Assembly (NCBI GenBank): GCA_947451115.1
Contig: CANFXV010000004.1
Location: forward strand, 29,271-93,270
Reading direction: 5' to 3'
DNA length: 64,000 bases
From: Bacteroidota bacterium
GTDB taxonomy: Bacteria; Bacteroidota; Bacteroidia; Chitinophagales; Chitinophagaceae
Under the pieces are notes generated by a model. That model was not told where the DNA came from. It made no database searches and worked only from the letters and a program-made list of their open reading frames with translations. A program made the position numbers and the translations under genes. Shown piece after piece: positions 44,166 to 53,115 of the stretch; position 1 is the stretch's first letter; each line of letters starts with the position of its first letter.

Positions 44166-45563
44166 ATGCCAATTGTCGATTTGGTTTTGCCTAAGCTGGG
44201 TGAAAGTATCATGGAAGCGACCATTTTAAAATGGCACAAAAAGGTGGGTGATACTATACAATTAGACGAAACATTATTGGATATTGCGACAGATAAGGTA
44301 GACAGTGAAATACCTTCTACTGCCGAAGGGGTGATTGTAGAAATTTTATTCGAAGTGAATAGCGTGGTACCAATTGGAACCGTTATTGCAAAGATAGAAT
44401 CCAAGAAAGCAGTTCAAGAAACAGCAGTCTCTATTTTGGAAGCCCCCATTGAAGAAATAACCCCCGATCCTATTCCCTATATTCCAGAACAGCCCCAAGT
44501 TGCGCTTAAAAATGAATTAAAGAAGGAGACGCTGGACGGTGAAGCAAAGTTTTATTCTCCCTTAGTGATGAATATAGCGCAGAATGAAGGAGTGAGCATG
44601 CAAGCGCTACAAACCATTCAAGGAACTGGTGCTCAAGGGAGGGTGACCAAAAAAGACATTCTTGCTTATATAGACCATAAAAAAATTGCAGGTAATCTTA
44701 GTCAAACTACTGAAAATCAAAATAGTATTGAATCAAAAACTATTTTAACCAAACCTAGTTCCATTTATAATGAAGAGGAAGTTCAATTTAGTGGATCATT
44801 GAATTCAAAATTAGCCAACCCTGCCGATGTGGTGGTGGAAGGGTTAACTGAAATCATTGAAATGGATAGGATGCGTAAGTTGATTGCCAAACATATGGTG
44901 GATAGCGTACAGACCAGTCCACATGTCACTTCCTTTGTTGAAGCAGATGTCACCAATATGGTTGTTTGGAGAGATAAAGTAAAGCAACTCTTTGAAAAAA
45001 GAGAAGGCATTAAACTCACTTTTACACCTATGTTTTTAGAATGCATCGCTGGTATTCTTGAACAGTATCCAATGGTCAATAGTAGTTTACAAGGCGATCA
45101 AATTATATTAAGAAAGGACATCAATATTGGAATGGCCACGGCACTACCCTCTGGTAATTTAATTGTACCAGTAATTAAAGGAGCCAATCAATTAAGTATC
45201 GTTGGTATTAGTAAAGCAGTGAATAATTTAGCTGAAGCTGCAAGAAACAATCAATTAAAACCTCAGGATACACAGGGCGGAACATTTACAGTGACCAATG
45301 TGGGCTCTTTTGGCAGCATAATGGGCACCCCCATCATTAATCAACCACAGGTAGCCATTTTAGCATTAGGTGCCATAAAAAAACGCGCTGTAGTGGTAGA
45401 AACCCCTTCTGGTGATGCTATATTGGTTAGGCATATGATGTTCTTATCCATGAGTTATGATCATCGCATTGTTGATGGCGCCATGGGCTCTAAATTTTTG
45501 GCAGCAGTGGCCAAGGCCTTCGAAGCCTGGGACCCCAATAGACAATGGTTCCAATATTTATAA
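44166..45563 (+). CDS. Lipoylated 2-oxo acid dehydrogenase E2 acyltransferase
   Basis: A 465-residue E2 subunit from the ATG at 44166 (an upstream TTG would overlap the promoter element TATTTTTG at 44143-44150). Domains in order: lipoyl domain (1-80) with the lipoyl Lys44 in ATDKVDSEIP; a linker; an E1/E3-binding domain (about 123-165, YSPLVMNIAQNEGVSMQALQ); and the catalytic domain (about 225-460) ending with Asp432-His433 to Asp437 in DHRIVDG. Whether it serves pyruvate, branched-chain or 2-oxoglutarate dehydrogenase is unclear. No E1 or E3 gene is adjacent. Confidence 0.9.
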   Translation: MPIVDLVLPKLGESIMEATILKWHKKVGDTIQLDETLLDIATDKVDSEIPSTAEGVIVEILFEVNSVVPIGTVIAKIESKKAVQETAVSILEAPIEEITPDPIPYIPEQPQVALKNELKKETLDGEAKFYSPLVMNIAQNEGVSMQALQTIQGTGAQGRVTKKDILAYIDHKKIAGNLSQTTENQNSIESKTILTKPSSIYNEEEVQFSGSLNSKLANPADVVVEGLTEIIEMDRMRKLIAKHMVDSVQTSPHVTSFVEADVTNMVVWRDKVKQLFEKREGIKLTFTPMFLECIAGILEQYPMVNSSLQGDQIILRKDINIGMATALPSGNLIVPVIKGANQLSIVGISKAVNNLAEAARNNQLKPQDTQGGTFTVTNVGSFGSIMGTPIINQPQVAILALGAIKKRAVVVETPSGDAILVRHMMFLSMSYDHRIVDGAMGSKFLAAVAKAFEAWDPNRQWFQYL

Positions 45564-45654
45564 AAGCTGTTTCCAAAATCAAATAATTCCTCCCTTATTC
45601 GTTTTTTTAAACTTTTAATTTATTTATTTGTTTTAAATAGAAATTACTAGGCAT

Positions 45655-48099
45655 ATGAAATGGATGTTCACGGTTGGCTTATTTATATTGTTCAATTATA
45701 GTTTTGGCCAATCCAAAGGAAACTTATCTGGTTGGGTGATTGATAAAAATACACAAAAGCCAATCGCTGGTGTTACCGTAAAATTGGTCAACAGTCCCTA
45801 TACTACTGCTACAGATAGTGCTGGTAATTTTCAATTTAGATCCATCCCCACCGGACAATACCAATTAAAATTTACTTCACTTGGCAGTTTACCGTTGACC
45901 TTATTCAACGTCATTGTGAGTACTGGTAATGAAAATAGCACCACGGTCGAACTAACCCCTAGCGATATTGTTTTAAAAGAAGTCCAAGTGGGAGGAAATA
46001 AAAAAACGGTAAGAGCCGCCACCTTAGAAACTCCATTGAGTGTTCAACGTTTGACCGCAGAGGAAATAAAATCTAATCCAGGAAGTAATTTTGATATTTC
46101 AAAAGTGGTACAATCTTTACCGGGCGTTACTGGTTCAGCTAGCACAGGGGCTGGTTTTAGAAATGACATCATTGTAAGAGGTGGTGCGCCCAATGAAAAT
46201 GTATTTTATTTAGATGGTATAGAAATACCAGTCATCAATCATTTTAGTACGCAAGGCAGTGCTGGCGGGCCACAAGGCATTTTAAATGTATCTTTTATTG
46301 ACGAGGTTAAACTTTCTACTTCGGCCTTTGATGCCAAATTTGACAATGCCCTATCATCTGTATTTGAATTTAAACAAAAAAGAGGCAATAGTAAAAAAAT
46401 CCAAGGCAATACTCGGATGGGTGCCACTGAGTTTGCCACCACTTTCGAAGGGCCTTTGTCCAAGTCGGGTAAAACCACATTTTTAGTTTCTGCTAGAAGA
46501 AGCTATTTGCAATTTCTTTTCCATGTATTGGACTTGCCCATTCGACCTAATTTCTGGGATTTTCAATATAAAATAACCCATACCATTGATTCAAAAACTA
46601 CTTTAACCTTTTTGGGTGTAGGTGCTATAGATGAATTTTCATTTGCTGCCCCCAAAAATGCTACACCACAAAAGTTATATGCATTAAATACCAGCCCCTC
46701 CATCAATCAGTGGAGTTATACTGTGGGCGCTTCCTTGAAAAAACTCATTGGAAATGGGTATTGGAATTTATCGATAAGTAGAAATCATTTGAATAATTTA
46801 AATGAAAAATACGAAGACAATTTACATCCAATCAAAGGAGAAAAAACTTTTGATTATACCTCTAATGATATTGAAAACAGCCTAAAATGGGATATTACCA
46901 AAAACTTTTTAGGTTTAAAATGGACCACTGGGTTTGATGTAAAAAATGTGGGCTATGACAATAGTACCAATCAATTGTTAAAATATAGTTTTATTCCACT
47001 GGCTGGTTCTAATTCCTTAGCAGCACCTATCAGTATACATTATGCGACTGCTTTTAATTTTAATAAATATGGTGCCTTTTTCCAATTAGGAAAAAAAGCA
47101 TTTGACAACCGTTTAGGGATCAGTGCTGGCATTCGAACTGATGGGAATGGGTTCACGACTACTGGACATCGTTTTATGAATCAACTTTCTCCAAGACTGG
47201 GTTTGAGTTGGGTCATTAACGATGCATTGAATTGGAATGCCTCCGTGGGCAACTATTTCAAATTGGCACCCAATACCGCTTTAGGATTTAAGGACAACAA
47301 TGGTAATTATGTCAACAGAGATGCAGACTATATTCAAAGTACACATTATGTAACAGGTATTGAATACATACCATCTGAAGCCACTCGTTTTACAGCAGAG
47401 GTGTTTTACAAACAATACCACAATGTACCGATGAGTGTACAAAAAGGAATTAGTTTGTCCAACCTAGGCGCAGATTTTAATATATTAGGTAATGAAGACA
47501 TTAGCACCAATGGTTTGGGTAAAACTTATGGTTATGAATTGTTTGCACAACAAAAACTAACCAAGCGATTCTATGGTATTATGAGTTATAGTTTTTTTAG
47601 AAGTTATTATAGCAATGTAGCCGGCACTTATATTCCAAGTTCATGGGAAAATATTCATTTATTGAGTTTAACAGGTGGTTACAAGTTCAATAAGAATTGG
47701 GAATTAGGCATTAAGTTTAGATATCAAGGAGGTACACCTTATACCCCCTATGATATGAATGCGAGTAAAATTAATTTTGCCACCCTTGGTGTAGGTGTAT
47801 TAGACTATTCAAGATTGAACAGCTTAAGAACCAAAAATTTTCATTCTAGTGATTTTAGATTAGATAAAAAATACAATTTTAAAAAGTCTACCCTAGATTT
47901 TTATATAGATGTGACCAACTGGTATGGCGCAAAATCGGTGGCCCCTCCCTATTATATATTTTCCTATAATGAAAATGCCACTTTTAAAACAACAGACGGC
48001 TTGGCTTTAAAAAAAGATGGCTCGAATGCTATTCCAACTTTGACAGACAACAACAGTGTTTTTATTACGCCTACTATTGGGTTTATTTATGAATTCTAA
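45655..48099 (+). CDS. TonB-dependent receptor with carboxypeptidase-like N-terminal domain
   Basis: An 814-residue outer-membrane receptor. Signal peptide about 1-19 (ending FGQ), then a carboxypeptidase D regulatory-like domain (about 22-100, LSGWVIDKNTQKPIAGVTVK), a plug domain (about 120-240, with DIIVRGGAPNENVFYLDGIE) and a 22-strand barrel ending TPTIGFIYEF. No SusD-like partner or sensor gene is adjacent, so it probably takes up a metal chelate, vitamin or peptide rather than a starch-type glycan (inference). The ligand is unknown. The gene before it is E2 and the gene after it is convergent. Confidence 0.9.
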   Translation: MKWMFTVGLFILFNYSFGQSKGNLSGWVIDKNTQKPIAGVTVKLVNSPYTTATDSAGNFQFRSIPTGQYQLKFTSLGSLPLTLFNVIVSTGNENSTTVELTPSDIVLKEVQVGGNKKTVRAATLETPLSVQRLTAEEIKSNPGSNFDISKVVQSLPGVTGSASTGAGFRNDIIVRGGAPNENVFYLDGIEIPVINHFSTQGSAGGPQGILNVSFIDEVKLSTSAFDAKFDNALSSVFEFKQKRGNSKKIQGNTRMGATEFATTFEGPLSKSGKTTFLVSARRSYLQFLFHVLDLPIRPNFWDFQYKITHTIDSKTTLTFLGVGAIDEFSFAAPKNATPQKLYALNTSPSINQWSYTVGASLKKLIGNGYWNLSISRNHLNNLNEKYEDNLHPIKGEKTFDYTSNDIENSLKWDITKNFLGLKWTTGFDVKNVGYDNSTNQLLKYSFIPLAGSNSLAAPISIHYATAFNFNKYGAFFQLGKKAFDNRLGISAGIRTDGNGFTTTGHRFMNQLSPRLGLSWVINDALNWNASVGNYFKLAPNTALGFKDNNGNYVNRDADYIQSTHYVTGIEYIPSEATRFTAEVFYKQYHNVPMSVQKGISLSNLGADFNILGNEDISTNGLGKTYGYELFAQQKLTKRFYGIMSYSFFRSYYSNVAGTYIPSSWENIHLLSLTGGYKFNKNWELGIKFRYQGGTPYTPYDMNASKINFATLGVGVLDYSRLNSLRTKNFHSSDFRLDKKYNFKKSTLDFYIDVTNWYGAKSVAPPYYIFSYNENATFKTTDGLALKKDGSNAIPTLTDNNSVFITPTIGFIYEF

Positions 48100-48114
48100 T
48101 GAAGTCTAGGAATC

Positions 48115-49026
48115 TTAAGATAGATGCTCACTTATAGATTTATGCTGGTGCTGTTTTACAATGCGTATCATTTGTATGAGCACTGAAAGCGCGATTAATG
48201 CAAACCCAATGTAGAAACTGGTGCCCAATTGTTTTTGTTCTTTAAATAGGATAAAGGCAAGAATAATACCATAGACTGGCTCTAAATTCAAACTTACATT
48301 TAAGGTAAAAGCACTGATTTGTTTAAGTGCAGAAAGCATTAGATAATTAGATAGGACAGTACAGCCAATGGCTAAGATGAACAACCATCCCCAATCAGCG
48401 GCAGTAGGCGTAATTAGTATTGGGTTGAAATGATTGACTGCACTTAATAGCAATACAAATGGCATTAAAAATAACAAGCCCCCAGTCATTTCAAAGGTTT
48501 GAATGGTATGTACATCTACTTGGTCAGTAATGCGTTTGTTGAGGATGGAAAAAATGGCGGCAAATAAAGCAGAGAGTAAACCCACCACAATGCCAAGCCT
48601 AAATTTACTGTCAAAATGAAAGATCAATAAGATGCCAATTAAACTTAATAAACCAATTAGGATGTCTTTGATTTGAACCTTGTATTTTTTTGACAATGGT
48701 TCTAGTATGGAGGAAAATAAACTGGTGCTAGAAAAACAAACCAAAGCAATGGATACATTGGCTAATTTAATACTACCGTAAAAGCAAACCCAATGTAAAG
48801 CGATAATCGCGCCAATACCTAATAATTGAGTTTTAGTTTTAGTCGTATACTTAGGAATGTTTTTTCTGAAAAAATGTAAAGACCATAAAACTAAAGTAGT
48901 AATTAGCATTCTGTAAAAAACCAGTACTAAGCCATTTAATTGAATCAAATAACCCAATGGGCCAGTAAGACCTGCTAATAATACAAATACATGAAGTTGT
49001 AATAATGCTTTTCTAAAAGTTGACAC
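48115..49026 (-). CDS. EamA/DMT-family transporter
   Basis: A 303-residue membrane protein with about ten helices in two EamA repeats: LQLHVFVLLAGLTGPLGYLI at the start of the first and GLLSALFAAIFSILNKRITD in the second. It probably exports small metabolites or amino acids; the substrate is unknown. The only start before the first helix is GTG at 49026, which overlaps the end of the glycosyltransferase gene by 14 bases, so translation is probably coupled. It is convergent with the TonB-dependent receptor gene. Confidence 0.85.
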   Translation of the reverse strand: MSTFRKALLQLHVFVLLAGLTGPLGYLIQLNGLVLVFYRMLITTLVLWSLHFFRKNIPKYTTKTKTQLLGIGAIIALHWVCFYGSIKLANVSIALVCFSSTSLFSSILEPLSKKYKVQIKDILIGLLSLIGILLIFHFDSKFRLGIVVGLLSALFAAIFSILNKRITDQVDVHTIQTFEMTGGLLFLMPFVLLLSAVNHFNPILITPTAADWGWLFILAIGCTVLSNYLMLSALKQISAFTLNVSLNLEPVYGIILAFILFKEQKQLGTSFYIGFALIALSVLIQMIRIVKQHQHKSISEHLS

Positions 49027-49765
49027 GAATGCGTTTTATCGTTTTAACAAAACGTCCTGTTGCAGATTGCCATTGCATATTCAATACCCCTAACATGGCT
49101 TCTTTGATAATTCCTTTGGACATTTTACTAACACCAATTTTCCTATCTATGAAAGTGATAGGCACTTCTTTAATTTTAAATCCTAATTTCCAAGCTGCAA
49201 ATTTCATTTCAATTTGAAAGGCGTAGCCAATAAATTTAATGGTATCTAAATTGATGTCTCTGATGACCTTGCTTTTGTAACAAACAAATCCAGCGGTGGG
49301 GTCTTTGATGGGCATACAAGTAATCAGACGTGTATAAAAGGAGCCACCCCAAGAATATAATTTTCTATCCCAAGGCCAGTTCTCTGTTTCTCCGCCTTTT
49401 ACATATCTACTTCCAATAGCCACATCGGCTCCGTTTTCACAGGCTGCTAATAAACGATCTAAATCGGTAGGATTATGAGAAAAATCGGCGTCCATTTCAA
49501 ATATATAATCGTAGTGGTTGGCCAATGCCCATTTAAAACCATGGATATATGCGGTGCCTAAACCTAATTTTCCAGCCCTGCTTTCTATAAATAAACGATT
49601 TATAAATTTAGCTTGTAAAACCTTAACAATCTCTGCAGTTCCATCTGGGGAATTGTCATCAATAATTAAAATATGATATTCAGCTGCTAAACCTAATACA
49701 GCGTGCACAATTAAAGAAATGTTTTCCTTTTCATTGTAGGTAGGTATTAAAATAATTTTTTTCAC
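49013..49765 (-). CDS. Family 2 glycosyltransferase, polyprenol-phosphate mannose synthase type
   Basis: A 250-residue GT2 enzyme without C-terminal membrane helices. Motifs are LIPTYNEKENISLIV (residues 6-20), IIDDNSPDGT (34-43) and the metal site MDADFSHNP near 92-100. It matches the Ppm1/DPM1 group that makes polyprenyl-phosphate mannose. The start codon is GTG at 49765. It overlaps the downstream transporter gene and is 56 bases behind the exonuclease gene. Confidence 0.87.
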   Translation of the reverse strand: MKKIILIPTYNEKENISLIVHAVLGLAAEYHILIIDDNSPDGTAEIVKVLQAKFINRLFIESRAGKLGLGTAYIHGFKWALANHYDYIFEMDADFSHNPTDLDRLLAACENGADVAIGSRYVKGGETENWPWDRKLYSWGGSFYTRLITCMPIKDPTAGFVCYKSKVIRDINLDTIKFIGYAFQIEMKFAAWKLGFKIKEVPITFIDRKIGVSKMSKGIIKEAMLGVLNMQWQSATGRFVKTIKRIRVNF

Positions 49766-49821
49766 GCTATAAGGGGGGATATATCGATAAAATTAAGGTT
49801 TTTTTGGATATTTTCTAAGCT

Positions 49822-50598
49822 CTACTTCTGTAGGATGGTTCTATTCAATATTTCGGTTAATTTCTGCTTCGTATGAAGGGCAAAATCACCCTTCATCATC
49901 CAATCATAGTATTGGGGTTCCTCCTTAAGTACTTGAGTGACAGGCTTTCCTTTGTGTTTGCCAAAATTGAACACTTCTACCCCATTTTCAAATACAAATC
50001 GTCGAGCAAAGTCTACAATATGGTCTTCCCCTGTAAATTTAACCACCGCCTCTACTGTAGCGCCAATTTGAGGGTATTTCTCCAATTGAGCCTCCAATAT
50101 CTCCCAGGTGGCAGAGGCATCGGCTTCCGCACTGTGGGCATCTTCTAAATTTTTATTGCAATAAAATTTATAGGCAGCAGACAGCGTTCTTTGTTCCATC
50201 ATATGGTACACTTTCTGTACATCTAATAATTTCCTGTTTTCTATGTCAACCGCTATTCCAGCTCTTAAAAATTCTTCATTTAACATTGGAATATCAAAAC
50301 GATTACTATTGTAGCCTGCTAAATCACTTAATTCAATAAACTGTTTGATTTCGTTGGCGATTTGTTTAAAAGTGGGTGCCTCTTTTACCATTTCATCAGA
50401 TATGCCATGTATGTCCGAAGCAGCTTTTGGAATGGACATTTCGGGATTGACTAGTTTCCTTTTCACTTGTTTACTACCATCTGGTGCAATTTTTACAATG
50501 GCTATTTCAACAATTTTATCGGTACTTACATTGATGCCTGTAGTTTCTAAATCAATAAAGCAAATGGGTCTTGAAAGTTCTAATTTCATGGTATTCAT
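49822..50598 (-). CDS. DEDDh 3'-5' exonuclease (DnaQ-like)
   Basis: A 258-residue exonuclease. Exo I is FIDLETTG (Asp16, Glu18), Exo II is LAGYNSNRFDIPML, and Exo III is DAHSAEADASATWEI, with the catalytic His and Asp. A C-terminal region of about 70 residues, with FNFGKHKGKPVTQVLKEEPQYYDWM, is a domain often joined to such exonucleases in Bacteroidota. It may proofread DNA or trim nucleic acids; the substrate is unclear. It diverges from ytxJ. Confidence 0.9.
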   Translation of the reverse strand: MNTMKLELSRPICFIDLETTGINVSTDKIVEIAIVKIAPDGSKQVKRKLVNPEMSIPKAASDIHGISDEMVKEAPTFKQIANEIKQFIELSDLAGYNSNRFDIPMLNEEFLRAGIAVDIENRKLLDVQKVYHMMEQRTLSAAYKFYCNKNLEDAHSAEADASATWEILEAQLEKYPQIGATVEAVVKFTGEDHIVDFARRFVFENGVEVFNFGKHKGKPVTQVLKEEPQYYDWMMKGDFALHTKQKLTEILNRTILQK

Positions 50599-50698
50599 TA
50601 TATCAAGTAAAGTTAAGTAAACTTACTAAGCAAAATCATTAATTTGAATGAAATAAGATCGTTTATATTTATTAAATTTGTGGTTAATAATTTATTTT

Positions 50699-51031
50699 AT
50701 GCAGTGGAACCCAATTACCCATTTGGAGCAATTAGATGAAATTTCAGCCGCTTCTTTTCATCAACCTCAACTAATCCTCAAACACAGTACTACCTGCAGT
50801 ATCAGCAAAATGGCCTTGGCTAGATTAGAGAGGTCTGCTACCCCTGAAAATATCAATTTTCATTTTTTAGATTTGCTAAATTATAGACCCATTTCTCAGG
50901 CAATTGCCGAAAAATTTAAAGTGTTTCATGAGTCCCCGCAAATTTTGCTGATAAAAAATGGTGAATGTACTTTCGATGAAAGTCATGGAGGAATACAAAT
51001 GGAAGAAATAGAGGAACAGGCTAAGTTATAA
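50699..51031 (+). CDS. ytxJ: YtxJ-like bacillithiol-system redox protein
   Basis: A 110-residue thioredoxin-fold protein. The active-site stretch LKHSTTCSISKMALAR carries a single Cys33, as in YtxJ proteins linked to bacillithiol; the monothiol site fits removal of bacillithiol mixed disulfides. ESPQILLIKNGECTFDESHG is the typical C-terminal strand region. I chose the ATG at 50699; an upstream GTG is less likely. A perfect TAAATTTG -7-like element is at 50673-50680. It converges on the thiolase gene. Confidence 0.82.
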   Translation: MQWNPITHLEQLDEISAASFHQPQLILKHSTTCSISKMALARLERSATPENINFHFLDLLNYRPISQAIAEKFKVFHESPQILLIKNGECTFDESHGGIQMEEIEEQAKL

Positions 51032-51035
51032 ATAA

Positions 51036-52220
51036 TTAAATTACAGCTTCTATCACCATTGCTGATGCTCCGCCACCACCATTACAAATTGCAGCAGCCC
51101 CATATTTTGCTTTGTTCTTTTGTAATATATGTATTAAGGAAACGATAATTCTTGCACCGCTACAACCCAGTGGATGACCTAAGGCCACAGCACCACCATG
51201 AACATTTACTTTGTTAGCATCTAATGCTAAAATTTTTGTATTGACTAATCCAACGACAGAAAAAGCTTCGTTGAATTCAAAAAAATCAATGGCTTCTTTT
51301 TTTAAGCCTGCTTTTTGTAAAGCTTTTGGCAGGGCTAATGCGGGTGTTGTGGTAAACCATTTTGGATCTTGCTCAGCATCTGCAAATCCTTTAATAATGG
51401 CAATGGGTGGAATGCCCAATGCCTTTGCTTTTTCTGCACTCATTAAAACCATTGCAGCTGCGCCATCATTCATGGTACTTGCATTGGCTGCAGTGACCGT
51501 ACCCTCCTTAGTAAAAGCAGGATTCAGTTGAGCAATTTTTTCAAAATTAACTTTAGCTGGTTCTTCATCTTGAGCTACTATAATGGAAGCCCCTTTTTTT
51601 TGTGGTATTTCAACTGGTATAATTTCTTCTTTAAACCATCCATTGTTGATGGCTGCTTGTGCCTTTTTATAACTGTTGGTGGCAAACTCATCTTGTGCTG
51701 CTCTTGAAATTTCATATTTGCTAGCACATAAGTCGGCAAAGTTACCCATGGCCACTTGATCATATACATCCACTAGTCCATCTTTAGCCAATCCATCTTG
51801 CATCATTACGTCACCATATTTGTTCCCCCATCGTTGGGTGGTATTGTAAAAAGGCACATTGCTCATGCTTTCCATGCCACCAGCAATAATAATATCAGCA
51901 TCTCCCAATAGAATGGTTTGAGCGGCAATTGCTATAGCTTTCATGCCACTGGCACATACTTTATTAATAGTGGTACAAATAACTTGATCTGGCAAACCCG
52001 CTTTTTTTGCAGCTTGCCTAGCGGGTGCTTGACCCAAACCCGCTTGAATCACCGAACCCATCATTACTTCTTCTATTTGGTCGTTAGCTAGTCCTGATTT
52101 TATTAATGCTCCTTGAATGGCTATTGCACCTAAAGCTGTAGCAGATAAAGTACTCAAGGAACCCCCAAAGGAACCAATGGGTGTTCTTACAGCGGAAACT
52201 ATATACACTTCCTTATTCAT
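51036..52220 (-). CDS. Acetyl-CoA C-acetyltransferase (thiolase)
   Basis: A 394-residue thiolase. The acyl-enzyme nucleophile is Cys89 in NKVCASGMKA, with FNEAFSV and GGAVALGHPLGCSGARI providing the later His and Cys. It could make acetoacetyl-CoA or split 3-ketoacyl-CoA; length and motifs suit the acetoacetyl-CoA type. It is the last gene of the topoisomerase IV run, 10 bases after the CvfB-like gene. Confidence 0.93.
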   Translation of the reverse strand: MNKEVYIVSAVRTPIGSFGGSLSTLSATALGAIAIQGALIKSGLANDQIEEVMMGSVIQAGLGQAPARQAAKKAGLPDQVICTTINKVCASGMKAIAIAAQTILLGDADIIIAGGMESMSNVPFYNTTQRWGNKYGDVMMQDGLAKDGLVDVYDQVAMGNFADLCASKYEISRAAQDEFATNSYKKAQAAINNGWFKEEIIPVEIPQKKGASIIVAQDEEPAKVNFEKIAQLNPAFTKEGTVTAANASTMNDGAAAMVLMSAEKAKALGIPPIAIIKGFADAEQDPKWFTTTPALALPKALQKAGLKKEAIDFFEFNEAFSVVGLVNTKILALDANKVNVHGGAVALGHPLGCSGARIIVSLIHILQKNKAKYGAAAICNGGGGASAMVIEAVI

Positions 52221-52230
52221 AGGATAAATT

Positions 52231-53100
52231 TTAATCAGCGGCTGCTGCTGTTACAGTTGTTTCTGGCGCTAAATGAATTCCATCTGCTTCAATGGTAATT
52301 AATTTCAATTTATACAACATCCCAACATTCATCTTAAATGCTTTTTTACTCATACCAAAAAATGCATAAATATCATCTGGCGCAGATTTGTCGTGATAAG
52401 GTAAAAAGCCTTTATGTGTTTTCAATAAACTAATTATTTTTTGATGGTCATCTGCTAATTTTTCACCACCTTGTTTACCTAGCCCAATGTCTAATTTATT
52501 GCCCTCTCTAATTTTTTTAACAAAGGCTTCATCAATAAATTGACCAATATGCAAATGTGTGAATACTTCATTTTTATACACCAGTCCTTGATGCACTTGA
52601 TTCACAATGACTACATAACCTATTTCAGATTCACGGTACACTTGCACTTTTACTTTCTCTCCTTCCTTCACCGTTAAATGATCGTTGCTAATTTGTTTGT
52701 CTATCTTTTCTGTGGCGGCTACTCTACCTGTTTGTCCGTCAATGTATAATTTCACTAAGTACTTGCCGCCCAAACGCATGGTAGACAATTGTTGTGAAAC
52801 GGGTACAAATAAATCTTTCATTAAACCCCAATCCAAGAAGGCACCTTGAGAAGTAACTTCTACCACTTTTAATGCGGCAATATCGCCCACTACTGCTAAT
52901 GGCTCTTGAGTAGTAGCAATCAGACGATTGTCAGAATCATGGTAAACAAAAACACTAATGGTATCACCAATCTGAAGTCCTGAAGGCACAAATCGCTTAG
53001 GCAATAAAATACCTTCGGCCCCATCATCCATATAAAAACCAAAATCAACTTTTCGGTCTACACGCATCAAATTAAACTGACCTACATTAATTGTTGACAT
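52231..53100 (-). CDS. CvfB-type S1-like RNA-binding protein
   Basis: A 289-residue protein with three S1-like domains and a C-terminal winged-helix part, as in CvfB/YitL. Typical pieces are RKVDFGFYMDDGAEGILLP (residues 16-34), GAFLDWGLMKDLFVPVSQQ and MSKKAFKMNVGMLYK. CvfB affects virulence-factor expression in Staphylococcus and binds RNA; the target here is unknown. It is 15 bases behind parC and 10 bases before thiolase. Confidence 0.88.
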   Translation of the reverse strand: MSTINVGQFNLMRVDRKVDFGFYMDDGAEGILLPKRFVPSGLQIGDTISVFVYHDSDNRLIATTQEPLAVVGDIAALKVVEVTSQGAFLDWGLMKDLFVPVSQQLSTMRLGGKYLVKLYIDGQTGRVAATEKIDKQISNDHLTVKEGEKVKVQVYRESEIGYVVIVNQVHQGLVYKNEVFTHLHIGQFIDEAFVKKIREGNKLDIGLGKQGGEKLADDHQKIISLLKTHKGFLPYHDKSAPDDIYAFFGMSKKAFKMNVGMLYKLKLITIEADGIHLAPETTVTAAAAD

Positions 53101-53115
53101 GGTATATTTTTAATT

